Source: Rhodobacterales bacterium HKCCE4037 (GTDB lineage Bacteria > Pseudomonadota > Alphaproteobacteria > Rhodobacterales > Rhodobacteraceae). From it: 64,000 bases of DNA. The stretch's first letter is position 1. Each line of letters opens with the position of its first letter. The stretch covers positions 62,001 to 126,000 of the forward strand of contig WVSM01000005.1 in NCBI GenBank assembly GCA_015689645.1, given 5' to 3'. Position numbers and translations under genes: made by a program. Under the pieces are notes generated by a model. It saw only the letters and a program-made list of their open reading frames with translations. It had not been told where the DNA came from and ran no database searches. This document shows positions 8,622 to 17,600 of the stretch, in pieces.

Positions 8622-9278
8622 ATGTGTGGCCGCATGACGATGACCCATCCCAGTGACGCCATGGCGCAGCTGTTCGATGCCGCGCCGTCGAACGACCTGC
8701 CCGAGGTGCCGCGTTACAACGTGTGCCCGACGACGGACGTGGGCGTCATCGTCTCGGGCGGGGAGCGGCGCAGCTATCGCCCGATGCGCTGGGGGTTCCT
8801 GCCCCATTGGTACAAGGCGATGAATGGCGGCCCACTCCTGATCAATGCGCGCGCCGAGACGATCGCCGAGAAGCCGGCCTTCAAGGGTGCTGTTCGCGAG
8901 CGGCGCTGCCTGGTCCCGGCGACCGGCTTCTACGAATGGACCAAGGATTCCGACGACAACCGCCTGCCGTGGTATTTCTCACGCCCCTCTGGCGAGCCGA
9001 TGGTCTTCGCCGGAATCTGGCAGGTCTGGGGCAAGGAAGACCCGGTTTCCACCTGCGCCATCGTGACCACCGGGGCGAGCGACTGGATGTCGGAGACCCA
9101 TCACCGCGAGCCGGTTGTCGTGATGGAGGAGGATTGGGCGACATGGCTTGGGGAGGACGGTGAGAAGGCCGCGCCCCTGATGCGGCCTGCGCCGGAAGGG
9201 TTCTACCAGCGCTGGCGCGTGGATCGGGCGGTGAATTCGAACCGGGCGAGCGGGGCGGAGCTGATCGAACCGTTGTGA
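8622..9278 (+). CDS. SOS response-associated peptidase (SRAP, YedK/HMCES-like)
   Basis: A 218-residue SRAP-domain protein that forms a covalent thiazolidine link with abasic sites in single-stranded DNA, protecting them. The catalytic Cys2 directly follows the initiator methionine (MCGR), which fixes the start. The other active-site elements are LLINARAET (Asn), ATGFYEW (Glu) and the His of THHREPVVV. It is a monocistronic gene; no LexA box is evident to me upstream. Confidence 0.92.
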   Translation: MCGRMTMTHPSDAMAQLFDAAPSNDLPEVPRYNVCPTTDVGVIVSGGERRSYRPMRWGFLPHWYKAMNGGPLLINARAETIAEKPAFKGAVRERRCLVPATGFYEWTKDSDDNRLPWYFSRPSGEPMVFAGIWQVWGKEDPVSTCAIVTTGASDWMSETHHREPVVVMEEDWATWLGEDGEKAAPLMRPAPEGFYQRWRVDRAVNSNRASGAELIEPL

Positions 9279-9310
9279 GTGTTTAGGGGTGTGCGGGCCC
9301 GCCCGCCCAC

Positions 9311-9376
9311 CCCTTTTGGGGGCGCTGCCCCCGTCCTTGCGGACTCCCCCGGAGGTTTTTCTGGCAAGATGAAGAC
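9311..9376 (+). repeat. GC-hairpin intergenic repeat of Rhodobacteraceae type
   Basis: GGGGGC-gct-GCCCCC (9318-9332) and GTCC-ttgc-GGAC (9333-9344) make two adjacent hairpins, followed by CCCCCGGAGGTTTTTCTGGC and AAGATGAAG. I recognise this arrangement as a repeat recurring after genes in Rhodobacteraceae genomes. It may act as a terminator for the SRAP gene or for convergent cobQ. Only one copy is in this window. Confidence 0.6.
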
Positions 9377-9391
9377 AGGGGCCGCGGCGCG

Positions 9392-10837
9392 TCAGCGGGC
9401 CGTGGCGAAGAGGGCCTTGGTGTCGACGTGTTGGCGAAGATGGTCGGCGAGGGCGTCGAGGGTGGTTTCGACCGTGGTGTCGTAGGTCATGGTGCCGGTT
9501 GCGCCGAACTGGGCGAGCCATGTCGCGCGGAACTGGTCGTCGCGGAAGAGGCCGTGCAGGTAGCTGCCGGTGATCCGGCCCGAGGGGCTGTGTGCGCCTT
9601 CCGGACTGCCGTTCACGTAAGCGAAGGGCCGCGCGCGGTCGGGGCCTTCGGTTACGCCGATATGGATCTCGTAGCCGCGGACGGGGAGGTCGGTGCCCGC
9701 GTGGGTGGCGGTGACCTCGGTGAGCGTTTTCTTCGGGGTCATTGTCGTGGCGACGTCGAGCAGGCCGAGGCCGGGATCGGTGCCGGGCGGGCCTTCGATG
9801 CCCTCGGGGTCGGAGATGCTTTGCCCGAGCATCTGGTAGCCGCCGCAGATGCCCAGGACATATCCGCCGCGCCGGACATGGGCGGCGAGGTCGATGTCCC
9901 AGCCTTCCCCGCGCAGGAAGGCGAGGTCGCCGCGCGTCGATTTCGAGCCGGGGAGGACGACGATATCTGCGTCGCCAGGGATCGGCTGGCCCGCGCTCAG
10001 CATGGTCAGGCGGACGGAAGGCTCCTGCGCGAGGGGGTCCATGTCGTCGAAATTGGCGATGCGGGACAGGCGCAGGCAGACGATATGCAGGCCCTCGGCG
10101 CGGTTCGGCGCGGCGATATCGAGTGCGTCTTCGGCGGGCAGACGGTGGGCGTGGGGGAACCACGGGATGACGCCGAAACCGGGCCAGCCGGTGTGGCTCT
10201 GGATGAGGGCATAGCCGTCGTCGAACAGGCTCGGGTCACCGCGGAACTTGTTGACGAGGAAGCCTTTCACGAGATCCGCGTCGGCAGGGTCGATGACGGC
10301 TTGCGTGCCGACGATCTGGGCGATGACGCCACCCCGGTCGATGTCGCCGCAGAGGATCACGGGCGTGTCGGTGGCGCGCGCGAAACCCATGTTGGCGATG
10401 TCACCCGCGCGCAGGTTGACTTCCGCCGGGGAGCCTGCGCCTTCGACGATGACGAGATCGTGCCGTGATTTCAGGCGGTTGAAGCTGTCTGTCACGGCTT
10501 GCAGGAGCTGCGGTTTCAGCTTCGCGTAGTCGCGGGCGCGCACGGTGGTCAGCCGCTTGCCCTGGACCACGACCTGCGCGCCGGTATCGGTTTCGGGCTT
10601 CAGCAGCACCGGGTTCATGTCGGTGTGCGGGACAAGGCCTGAGGCCAGCGCCTGAAGCGCCTGCGCGCGGCCGATTTCGCCCCCGTCGGCTGTGACGGCG
10701 GCGTTGTTGGACATGTTCTGCGGCTTGAACGGCGCGACGGAGAGGCCGTCCTGTTTCGCGATGCGGCAGAGGCCCGCGACCAGCATGGACTTGCCGACAT
10801 TGGAGCCGGTGCCCTGGATCATGATGGCGCGGGTCAC
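9392..10837 (-). CDS. cobQ: Cobyric acid synthase
   Basis: A 481-residue glutamine amidotransferase that amidates side chains b, d, e and g of adenosylcobyrinate a,c-diamide using glutamine and ATP. The N-terminal half is the dethiobiotin-synthetase-like ATPase ([44 protein letters not shown]). The C-terminal half is the amidotransferase with nucleophile Cys in [12 protein letters not shown] and His in GSYLHGLF. I take the GTG at 10837, with GAGG eight bases upstream; an ATG at 10822 is the alternative. It follows the YrhK-like gene by ten bases. Confidence 0.95.
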   Translation of the reverse strand: MTRAIMIQGTGSNVGKSMLVAGLCRIAKQDGLSVAPFKPQNMSNNAAVTADGGEIGRAQALQALASGLVPHTDMNPVLLKPETDTGAQVVVQGKRLTTVRARDYAKLKPQLLQAVTDSFNRLKSRHDLVIVEGAGSPAEVNLRAGDIANMGFARATDTPVILCGDIDRGGVIAQIVGTQAVIDPADADLVKGFLVNKFRGDPSLFDDGYALIQSHTGWPGFGVIPWFPHAHRLPAEDALDIAAPNRAEGLHIVCLRLSRIANFDDMDPLAQEPSVRLTMLSAGQPIPGDADIVVLPGSKSTRGDLAFLRGEGWDIDLAAHVRRGGYVLGICGGYQMLGQSISDPEGIEGPPGTDPGLGLLDVATTMTPKKTLTEVTATHAGTDLPVRGYEIHIGVTEGPDRARPFAYVNGSPEGAHSPSGRITGSYLHGLFRDDQFRATWLAQFGATGTMTYDTTVETTLDALADHLRQHVDTKALFATAR

Positions 10838-10847
10838 CGGGCCGGCC

Positions 10848-11123
10848 TCATTCGCTGTCGTCCTGCGTGTCGTCGCCGGGCAGGGGCAGGCGGGCGAGGT
10901 GATATTCGCGGGCGAAGCGCGCGATGGGCTTGGCGGCGAAGAAGAGCGAGCCGACAAGGAAGCACCACGTGGCTTCGGTTGCGAGCGCCTCGGAAAAGAA
11001 CAGCGCACTGCCGACCACGAAGGACAGCGCGGCCAGGGTGTCGACGCCGGTATAGAGCTTTTCGTAGAAGCTGTAGACCTCCTTGTGGCGGGCGGTGGCG
11101 CTGTGCAGCGTGGCGTCGAACAT
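10848..11123 (-). CDS. YrhK-like small membrane protein
   Basis: A 91-residue protein with two hydrophobic segments (residues ~29-47, [18 protein letters not shown], and ~51-66, [16 protein letters not shown]) and an acidic C-terminus. The length and double-helix pattern match the YrhK-like domain. It starts three bases after cobO stops and ends ten bases before cobQ starts, so it is a true member of the cobO-cobQ operon. The function is unknown; context suggests a role at the membrane in corrinoid or metal handling, but this is inference. Confidence 0.75.
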   Translation of the reverse strand: MFDATLHSATARHKEVYSFYEKLYTGVDTLAALSFVVGSALFFSEALATEATWCFLVGSLFFAAKPIARFAREYHLARLPLPGDDTQDDSE

Positions 11124-11126
11124 GGC

Positions 11127-11744
11127 TCAGAACTCCACGCCCTTTTGCGCCTTCACGCCGTCGCGGAACGGGTGTTTCACAAGCGTCATCTCGGTCACCA
11201 GGTCGGCGGCCTCGATCAGTTCGGGCTTGGCGTTGCGGCCCGTGAGGCAGACGTGTGTCATGTGCGGCTTCTGGTGCAAGAGGAAATCGACCACCTCGTC
11301 GATGTCGAGGTAATCGTAGCGCAAAGCGATGTTGATCTCGTCGAGAAGGACGAAACCGATTTCGGGGTCGAGGATCTGTTCCTTCGCGATGGTCCAGCCG
11401 TTTTGGGCGGCGGCGATGTCACGCTCGCGGTCCTGGGTTTCCCAGGTGAAGCCCTCGCCGGAGACGAAGAAGCGGCATTCCTCGGCGAAGCGTTCGCGCA
11501 GGAAGCTTTTCTCGCCCGTGTCCCAGTTGCCCTTGATGAATTGCACCACGGCTGTGCCCATGTCGTGCTGGATCGCGCGCATGACCATGCCGAAGCCGGC
11601 GGAGCTTTTGCCCTTGCCGGGGCCGGTGTGCACGATGATGAGGCCCTTTTCCTCGGTCTTGGTCTGCATCATCCGGTCGCGGGCGGCCTTGATCTTCTTC
11701 ATCTTCTCCGCGTGGCGGGCGTTTTCGTCTTGTGGTCCGGTCAT
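11127..11744 (-). CDS. cobO: Cob(I)yrinic acid a,c-diamide adenosyltransferase
   Basis: A 205-residue CobA/CobO-type ATP:corrinoid adenosyltransferase, which attaches the upper 5'-deoxyadenosyl ligand. The P-loop is [14 protein letters not shown] (residues ~39-52). [31 protein letters not shown] and the [20 protein letters not shown] block are the family signature. A strong GGAGG site precedes the ATG at 11744. It is the first gene of the minus-strand cobO-yrhK-cobQ operon and is divergent from the riboswitch-controlled cob operon. Confidence 0.95.
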   Translation of the reverse strand: MTGPQDENARHAEKMKKIKAARDRMMQTKTEEKGLIIVHTGPGKGKSSAGFGMVMRAIQHDMGTAVVQFIKGNWDTGEKSFLRERFAEECRFFVSGEGFTWETQDRERDIAAAQNGWTIAKEQILDPEIGFVLLDEINIALRYDYLDIDEVVDFLLHQKPHMTHVCLTGRNAKPELIEAADLVTEMTLVKHPFRDGVKAQKGVEF

Positions 11745-11827
11745 CGCATCCTCCGTGGGCTCGGGCGCAGGGGTGACATTGCGCGGCGCGATTGACAAGC
11801 GCGGCGGGGCGTGAGCAGTGTCCTTGC

Positions 11828-11981
11828 CGATGGTGCGCCATTTGGCGCCGAAGAGGGAACGGGGTGCAAGACCCCGGCTGCCCCCGCAACTGTGAGTGGT
11901 TGGCACCCTGTCGACATGCCACTGGGCCGAGGCCCGGGAAGGCGACAGGATGAGCGCCATGAGCCAGGAGACCTGCCATCG
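11828..11981 (+). promoter_or_regulatory. Cobalamin riboswitch (cob operon leader)
   Basis: An adenosylcobalamin-sensing aptamer. The outer P1 stem is CGATGG (11828-11833) with CCATCG (11976-11981). Conserved elements appear in order: AGAGGGAAC (near 11851), the GCTGCCCCCGCAACTGT core (11877-11893), CCACTGG, GGGAAGGCG, and the B12 box GCCAGGAGACCTGCC (11963-11977). It precedes DUF1636-cobW-cobN and should turn the pathway off when B12 is plentiful. A TTGACA at 11792-11797 may be the -35 element. This explains the 280-base gap between cobO and the first plus-strand gene. Confidence 0.95.
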
Positions 11982-12027
11982 ACGTTGGAACTTTTCGATC
12001 CGGGCGGGGTGCCTCGGGGCTGGGGGA

Positions 12028-12429
12028 ATGATGACTACCGATAAGGCGCCGGTCGAGCTTCTGGTTTGCATCAAGTGCAAGCGCGGGGAAGAGGTGACCG
12101 AGGATGGCGAACGGCCCGGCACGCGGCTGTTCGAGAGCCTGCGCGCGGAGGGCATGCCCGAGGGTGTGCGGCTCACGCCGGTGGATTGCCTGCAGAATTG
12201 CGATCACGGCTGCTCGGTCGCGTTTCGCGGGGGCGATGCACGCTGGACCTATGTTTACGGAAACCTCCACGAAGGGTCGCATCTGGACCTGCTGACGGAG
12301 GGCGCTGCGCTGTATCGGGAGGCCAACGACGGCATCATCCCGTGGCGGCAGCGGCCGGACCACTTCAAGAGAAACTGCATTGCGCGCATACCGCCGGTGG
12401 CCCCGGCTGCGCCGAAACTGGGAGAGTAG
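12028..12429 (+). CDS. DUF1636 metal-binding protein
   Basis: A 133-residue thioredoxin-like ferredoxin-fold protein of the DUF1636 family. Cysteines in VCIKCKRG (residues ~14-17) and in DCLQNCDHGCS (residues ~53-62) form a candidate metal or 2Fe-2S site. It is the first gene after the riboswitch, and cobW follows three bases after its stop. That position is recurrent near cobW/cobN and fits a role in cobalt delivery or an electron-transfer step, but no biochemical function is assigned. Start ATG 12028 lies just after GGGGGA; ATG 12031 is equally possible. Confidence 0.85.
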   Translation: MMTTDKAPVELLVCIKCKRGEEVTEDGERPGTRLFESLRAEGMPEGVRLTPVDCLQNCDHGCSVAFRGGDARWTYVYGNLHEGSHLDLLTEGAALYREANDGIIPWRQRPDHFKRNCIARIPPVAPAAPKLGE

Positions 12430-12432
12430 GAC

Positions 12433-13485
12433 ATGGCGGATTTGGCGAAACTTCCGGTGACGATCATCACCGGGTTCCTCGGGTCGGGCAAGACGACGCT
12501 GATCTCGCAGCTGATGCAGAACCCCGGCGGCAAGCGGCTGGCCGTGGTGGTCAACGAGTTCGGCGACGTGGGGGTGGATGGCGAGATCCTGAAGGGCTGC
12601 GCCATTCCCGATTGCCCGGCGGAGAACATCATGGAGCTGGCGAACGGGTGCATCTGCTGCACCGTGGCCGATGATTTCATCCCGACGATCGAGGCGCTGA
12701 TGAAGCTGGAGCCGCGGCCGGAGCATATCCTGATCGAGACCTCCGGTCTGGCGCTGCCGAAGCCGCTTCTGAAGGCGTTCGACTGGCCGGACATCCGCTC
12801 GAAGATCACGGTGGACGGCGTGATCGCGCTGGCGGATGCGGAGGCCGTGGCGGCGGGGCGGTTCGCGCCGGACGTGGCGCGGGTGGATGCGCAGCGGCTG
12901 GCGGATGAGTCGATCGACCATGAGACGCCGCTCAGCGAGGTGTTCGAGGACCAGATCTCCTGCGCCGATATCGTGCTGCTGACCAAGCCGGACCTCGCGG
13001 GGCCGGAGGGTGTTGCGAAGGCGAAAGCGGTGATCGAGGCGGAGGCGCCGCGGGCGCTGCCCGTCGTCGAAGTGGCCGAGGGCCGCGTGGACCCGAGGGT
13101 CATCCTCGGGCTGGAAGCGGCGGCGGAGGACGACATGGACGCGCGTCCCTCGCATCACGATGACCATGACGACCATGAGCATGACGATTTCGAGTCCATC
13201 GTTGTGGACATTCCGCCGGTCTCCGATCCCGCCGAGCTGGTGGCGCGGATCGAGCGGTTGGCAAACGAGCAGAACATCCTGCGGGTGAAGGGCTATGCCG
13301 ACGTTGCGGGCAAGCCGATGCGCCTTCTGGTGCAGGCGGTGGGCGCGCGGGTGCGGCACCAGTATGACCAGCCTTGGGGCGACCGGCCCCGCGCGGGTCG
13401 CTTGGTGGTGATCGCCGAACATGACGACGTGGACGCGGAGGCGATCCGCTCGGTCCTCGTGCCGCAGGCGGCGGCTGCCGAGTGA
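12433..13485 (+). CDS. cobW: CobW, cobalt-chaperone GTPase of the COG0523 family
   Basis: A 350-residue G3E GTPase thought to supply Co2+ to the cobaltochelatase. Walker A is GFLGSGKTTL (residues ~13-22). NEFGDVGVDGEIL, the metal-binding GCICCTV (CxCC, residues ~74-80), SGLALPKPLL and TKPDL follow in canonical order. A His/Asp-rich linker (HHDDHDDHEHDD, around residues 236-247) precedes the CobW C-terminal domain. It lies between DUF1636 and cobN, whose product it likely serves. Confidence 0.95.
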   Translation: MADLAKLPVTIITGFLGSGKTTLISQLMQNPGGKRLAVVVNEFGDVGVDGEILKGCAIPDCPAENIMELANGCICCTVADDFIPTIEALMKLEPRPEHILIETSGLALPKPLLKAFDWPDIRSKITVDGVIALADAEAVAAGRFAPDVARVDAQRLADESIDHETPLSEVFEDQISCADIVLLTKPDLAGPEGVAKAKAVIEAEAPRALPVVEVAEGRVDPRVILGLEAAAEDDMDARPSHHDDHDDHEHDDFESIVVDIPPVSDPAELVARIERLANEQNILRVKGYADVAGKPMRLLVQAVGARVRHQYDQPWGDRPRAGRLVVIAEHDDVDAEAIRSVLVPQAAAAE

Positions 13486-13491
13486 CATGAC

Positions 13492-16400
13492 ATGCACGTC
13501 ATCTTCCGCGAAAGCCACGGGTTAGACGAGACGGAGACCCCACAGGATCTGGCGCAGACGCCCGCCGATCTCGTGGTGCTGTCGCTGTCGGACTCGGACC
13601 TCGGGGCCTTCGCGGAAGGATGGCGGCGCGGCGCGGGGAAGCTGCCGACGTTGCGGTTGGCCAATATCGCGGCGCTGAAGCATCCGCTTTCGGTCGATAC
13701 CTATGTCGAGCAGACGCTTTCGGGCGCGAAGGGCATCCTGATCCGGCTGATCGGGGGCGTTCCCTACTGGCCCTATGGCTTGCAGCAGATCGAAGCCCTG
13801 TGCCGCGAGAAGAGCATCCCGCTGGCGGTGCTGCCTGCCGATGGGCGGGCGGACAAGCGGCTGGATGATATCTCCACGCTTCCGGTGAGCACGCTGCGGC
13901 GGCTGCAGCATCTGTGTGATGCGGGTGGCGCGGTGGCGGCGCAGGCGGCGTTGCAGCAGATGGCACTGGCCTCGGGGCTTTACGCCGGGCCGGTGAAAGG
14001 GGCCAAGGGCGTGGCGCAGGTGGGCGGCTGGACGCCGGAGGATGGCGTGTGCTGCCCCGTGCTGGCGGGGGCTGACAAGCTGGTTCTGGTGACCTTCTAT
14101 CGCTCGTACCTTGTGGCGGCGGACCTTGCGCCGCTGGAGGCGCTGTTCGGCGCCCTGCGGGCGCAGGGGTTCGCCGTGATGGGCCTGTTCGCCCCGTCGC
14201 TGAAGGCGCCGGAGGCGGCGGAATGGATGCGCCGGATGGTGGCGCTTCTGAAACCGGTTTCGATCGTGAATGCGACGTCGTTTTCCGGGAAGGGGGCGTC
14301 GGGGGAGTCGCCCTTGGACGTGGGCGGGGTGCCCGTATTCCAGGTGGCCTTGGCGACCTCGTCGGAAAAGGCCTGGGCCGAGGCGGAGCGGGGCCTGTCG
14401 CCTGCCGATCTGGCGATGCACGTTGTGCTGCCGGAGGTCGACGGGCGGGTCTTTGGCGGGGTGGTGAGCTTCAAGGAACCCGAGGCGCGGGACGATCACC
14501 TGCAGTTTTCCCGGATGACGCACCGGGCGCATGCCGGGCGGGTCGAGGCCGTGGCGCGGCGTGTGGCGGCGTGGCATCGGCTGGCCGGGGGCAAGCGGCA
14601 GGTGGCGCTGGTCTTGAGCACCTATCCGGGGCGGGAATGGAACCTTGCCCATGCGGTGGGCCTCGATGCGATAGCATCGGCTTCCGCCATTCTGGACGAT
14701 CTTGGGGAGCCGGATGCGCTGACGGCGGACGATCTGCGCGGGGCGCGGGTGGTCTGGCCATTCGCGGATTACAAGGCCGCTTTGTCACATCTTCCCGATG
14801 TGTTGCAAGATGATCTTCATGCTGCATGGGGCGACTGCGAGGAAGACTCCGACGCGTCCGAGGAGGGTCTGGCGCTGCCGATCCTGCGGCGCCGGAACGC
14901 CTGGGTGGCTCTGCAACCGGAGCGGGGCAATCCGAAGCTGCGCGACGCCGAATACCACGACCTCGCGCGGGTGCCGCGCCATGGTTACGTGGCGTTTTAC
15001 CTGTGGATGCAGCAGCATTCCGATGCGCTGATCCATATCGGGGCCCATGGCACGCTGGAATGGTTGCCGGGCAAGGCGGTGGCCCTGTCGGAGGCCTGCT
15101 GGCCCGAGGCGCTGACGGGCGATCTTCCGGTGATCTACCCGTTCATCGTGAACGATCCGGGTGAGGCCGCGCAGGCGAAACGGCGGATCGGGGCGGTGAC
15201 GCTGGGGCATATTCCGCCGCCGATGAAGCCTTCGGAGACGCCGACGCGGCTGGTGCGTCTGGAAGTTCTGCTCGACGAATTTTCAAACGCCGACGGGCTG
15301 GACCCGAAGCGCCGCGACCGGTTGCAGGAGGATATCCGCGCCGAGGCGCAGGCGCTGGGGGTGGAGGCCGATCTGGGGCTTGAGGCGGCGTCTTGCAGCG
15401 CCGAGGCGATCACGCGGATTGACCGGTTCGTCTGCGACGTGAAGGACAGCCAGTTCGGGGACGGGCTGCATGTCTGGGGGCGTCAGACGGCGGGCGAGGG
15501 CGCGTTTGATACGGGCGCGTGTGCGGCAGCGGAACGGGCCAGCCTTCTGGATGTGCTGCAGGGCAAGCGGATCGCGGCGGGGCCAAGCGGCTCGCCCTAT
15601 CGCGGGCGGCTCGACGTGCTGCCGACGGGGCGGAACCTCTACACGACCGATCCGCGCTCGGTCCCGTCGCGGGCGGCCTACGCGCAGGGAGAGAAGCTCG
15701 CGGATGAGTTGATCCGGCGGCATCTGCAGGAGGAGGGCGATTACCCCAAGGGGCTGATCGTGGACCTCTGGGGGTCGGCCACGATGCGCACGGCGGGCGA
15801 GGAATTCGCCATGGCGCTGGCACTTCTGGGGGTGCGGCCGGAGTGGGACGAGGGATCGGAGCGGGTGTCGGGGATCGAGGTCTTGCCGATCGCCGAGCTG
15901 GACCGGCCCCGGATCGACGTGACCTTGCGCGTCTCGGGCCTGTTCCGCGACGTGTTCCCGACGCTTTCGGCGCTGTTCCAGCAGGCGGTGCGGACCTTGG
16001 CCGCGCGGGACGAGGCGGCGGATTGGAACCCCTACGTCGGGCGTGAGGCCGCGCGGGTCTACGGCCCGGCGCCGGGGGCGTTCGGCGTGGGGATCGGCGG
16101 GCATCTGGGCGATTACTCGGACGAGGCGAAGCGCGCGGTGGGCGAGGCGTGGCTGGCCGCGTCGGCTTGGGCGCTGGACGGCGAGAGCGTGGAGCGGGAC
16201 GACGCGGGGATCGCGGAGCGGGTCGCGGGGGCGGATGCCTTCGTCCACCTGCAGGACCTGCCGGAGACCGACATCCTGCTGGCCGAGGATTACGCGACCC
16301 ACGAGGCGGGGTTCGCGGCGGCGCAGGGAGTGACCGGCGGCAAGGCGGCCTTGTATCATCTGGACGTAACGGACCCGGAGCGCCCGAGGGCCCGGGGGCT

Positions 16401-16734
16401 GACCGAGGAAGTGGCGCGGGTGGTGCATGCGCGGGCGGCGCATCCTGGCTGGATCGCGGGGATGCAGCGGCATGGGTTCCGGGGGGCGGCGGAAATTGCC
16501 GCGACGTTGGAAAACATGGCGGCATTCGCGCAACTGGCCGGTGTCGTGCCCTCTCACCTGTTCGATTTGTACTACGAGGCGACGTTGGGGGACGAGGCTG
16601 TGACGGCGTTCTTGGAGGCCGAGAACCCGGAGGCTCTGGCCGCCATGCGCGACCGGTTTGCGGCGTTGCATGCGGCGGGGCTGTGGCAGTCGCGGCGGAA
16701 CTCGATCCTCGCCGATCTGGAGGCTGCGGAATGA
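13492..16734 (+). CDS. cobN: Aerobic cobaltochelatase subunit CobN
   Basis: A 1080-residue large subunit of the ATP-dependent cobaltochelatase, which inserts Co2+ into hydrogenobyrinate a,c-diamide with CobS and CobT. CobS and CobT are not encoded in this window. The CobN/BchH-family centre includes IHIGAHGTLEWLPGKAVALS (residues ~514-533), VIYPFIVNDPGEAAQAKRR and WGSATMRTAGEEFAMAL. The protein is shorter than the roughly 1275 residues known from Pseudomonas denitrificans, but the reading frame is open and the conserved core intact. Its stop overlaps the cobG start (ATGA). Confidence 0.93.
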   Translation: MHVIFRESHGLDETETPQDLAQTPADLVVLSLSDSDLGAFAEGWRRGAGKLPTLRLANIAALKHPLSVDTYVEQTLSGAKGILIRLIGGVPYWPYGLQQIEALCREKSIPLAVLPADGRADKRLDDISTLPVSTLRRLQHLCDAGGAVAAQAALQQMALASGLYAGPVKGAKGVAQVGGWTPEDGVCCPVLAGADKLVLVTFYRSYLVAADLAPLEALFGALRAQGFAVMGLFAPSLKAPEAAEWMRRMVALLKPVSIVNATSFSGKGASGESPLDVGGVPVFQVALATSSEKAWAEAERGLSPADLAMHVVLPEVDGRVFGGVVSFKEPEARDDHLQFSRMTHRAHAGRVEAVARRVAAWHRLAGGKRQVALVLSTYPGREWNLAHAVGLDAIASASAILDDLGEPDALTADDLRGARVVWPFADYKAALSHLPDVLQDDLHAAWGDCEEDSDASEEGLALPILRRRNAWVALQPERGNPKLRDAEYHDLARVPRHGYVAFYLWMQQHSDALIHIGAHGTLEWLPGKAVALSEACWPEALTGDLPVIYPFIVNDPGEAAQAKRRIGAVTLGHIPPPMKPSETPTRLVRLEVLLDEFSNADGLDPKRRDRLQEDIRAEAQALGVEADLGLEAASCSAEAITRIDRFVCDVKDSQFGDGLHVWGRQTAGEGAFDTGACAAAERASLLDVLQGKRIAAGPSGSPYRGRLDVLPTGRNLYTTDPRSVPSRAAYAQGEKLADELIRRHLQEEGDYPKGLIVDLWGSATMRTAGEEFAMALALLGVRPEWDEGSERVSGIEVLPIAELDRPRIDVTLRVSGLFRDVFPTLSALFQQAVRTLAARDEAADWNPYVGREAARVYGPAPGAFGVGIGGHLGDYSDEAKRAVGEAWLAASAWALDGESVERDDAGIAERVAGADAFVHLQDLPETDILLAEDYATHEAGFAAAQGVTGGKAALYHLDVTDPERPRARGLTEEVARVVHARAAHPGWIAGMQRHGFRGAAEIAATLENMAAFAQLAGVVPSHLFDLYYEATLGDEAVTAFLEAENPEALAAMRDRFAALHAAGLWQSRRNSILADLEAAE

Positions 16735-17600
16735 GCGTGGATCGGGCGGCCTGGGGCTGGTGCCCGAGCGTCTTGCGGCCGATGCCGCTGGACGACGGGT
16801 TGATGGTGCGCATCCGGGTGCCCGGTGGCGCGTTGACGGCGGTGCAGGCGGAGGGGCTGGCCGGGCTGGCGGAGCGGTTCGGGGCGGGGTTCATCGAGCT
16901 GACCAACCGGGCGAACCTGCAGCTGCGGGGCTTGAGCGAGGCGGAGCACGGGGCGCTGGTGCCGGAGCTGGAGGCGCTGGGGCTGGCGGCGATCGACCGG
17001 ACGCCGAGCGGTCGGGTGAACATCACGCAGAGCCCGTTCCGGGATGCGGAGGCGGCGGGCGTGGCTGTGTCCTTGGCTGAGGCTCTGGCGGAGGTCGGGT
17101 ACAAGGCGCTGCCGCAGAAGTTCGGGTTTGTCGTGGATATGGGCGCGGAGCGGGTGCTGGCGGACGTGCCGGGGGATATCCGGATCGAGGGCGCTGAGGG
17201 CGGCGTGATCGTGCGGGCGAGCGGGGCTGAGACGGGTGTGGTTACGGATGACCCGGTGGGCACGGCCCTGGCGCTGGCGCGGTGGTTCCGGGATTCGGGG
17301 CTGATCGGCGCGGATGGGCGCGGGCGGATGGCGGAGCATGTGGACAGCGTTCCGGATGAGTGGTGTGGCGGTGTCCGCCCGAACGCGGCGCGGCAGGTGC
17401 GGACCGAGGGGCCGGAATGGCTGCGGGCGGAGGGGGACAGGCTGGCACCGGACACCCTGCGCGCGGGGCTGGTCTCCGGTGTGGCGGAACTGCGGGTCAC
17501 GCCGTTCCGGGCGCTATACCTTCCGGAGGTTGCCTCCGCCGGGGTCGCGGACAATAAGGCCGGAATGACGAGCGGGGGGCTGAGCGGCAATGCCGTATGA
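16731..17600 (+). CDS. cobG: Precorrin-3B synthase CobG, C-terminally short
   Basis: CobG converts precorrin-3A to precorrin-3B with O2, using a 4Fe-4S centre and a non-haem iron, before ring contraction. The two sulfite-reductase-like ferredoxin half-domains are recognisable: WCPSVLRPMPLDDGLMVRIR with FIELTNRANLQLRGL (residues 10-65), and RVTPFRALYLPEV (residues ~260-272). The protein ends at 289 residues, only ~17 after that second strand. Known relatives run to ~370-460 residues and carry a C-x5-C ... GCAKGC cysteine region there. Only two cysteines remain (Cys11 and one in DEWCGG). The stop overlaps cobH, leaving no room for the missing part. Confidence 0.85.
   Translation: MSVDRAAWGWCPSVLRPMPLDDGLMVRIRVPGGALTAVQAEGLAGLAERFGAGFIELTNRANLQLRGLSEAEHGALVPELEALGLAAIDRTPSGRVNITQSPFRDAEAAGVAVSLAEALAEVGYKALPQKFGFVVDMGAERVLADVPGDIRIEGAEGGVIVRASGAETGVVTDDPVGTALALARWFRDSGLIGADGRGRMAEHVDSVPDEWCGGVRPNAARQVRTEGPEWLRAEGDRLAPDTLRAGLVSGVAELRVTPFRALYLPEVASAGVADNKAGMTSGGLSGNAV

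Noticed and set aside
11419-13518. A 699-codon minus-strand frame opposite cobW and DUF1636
   Set aside because: It is an antisense shadow running over the riboswitch, two real genes and out of frame over cobO; its residues show no domain.
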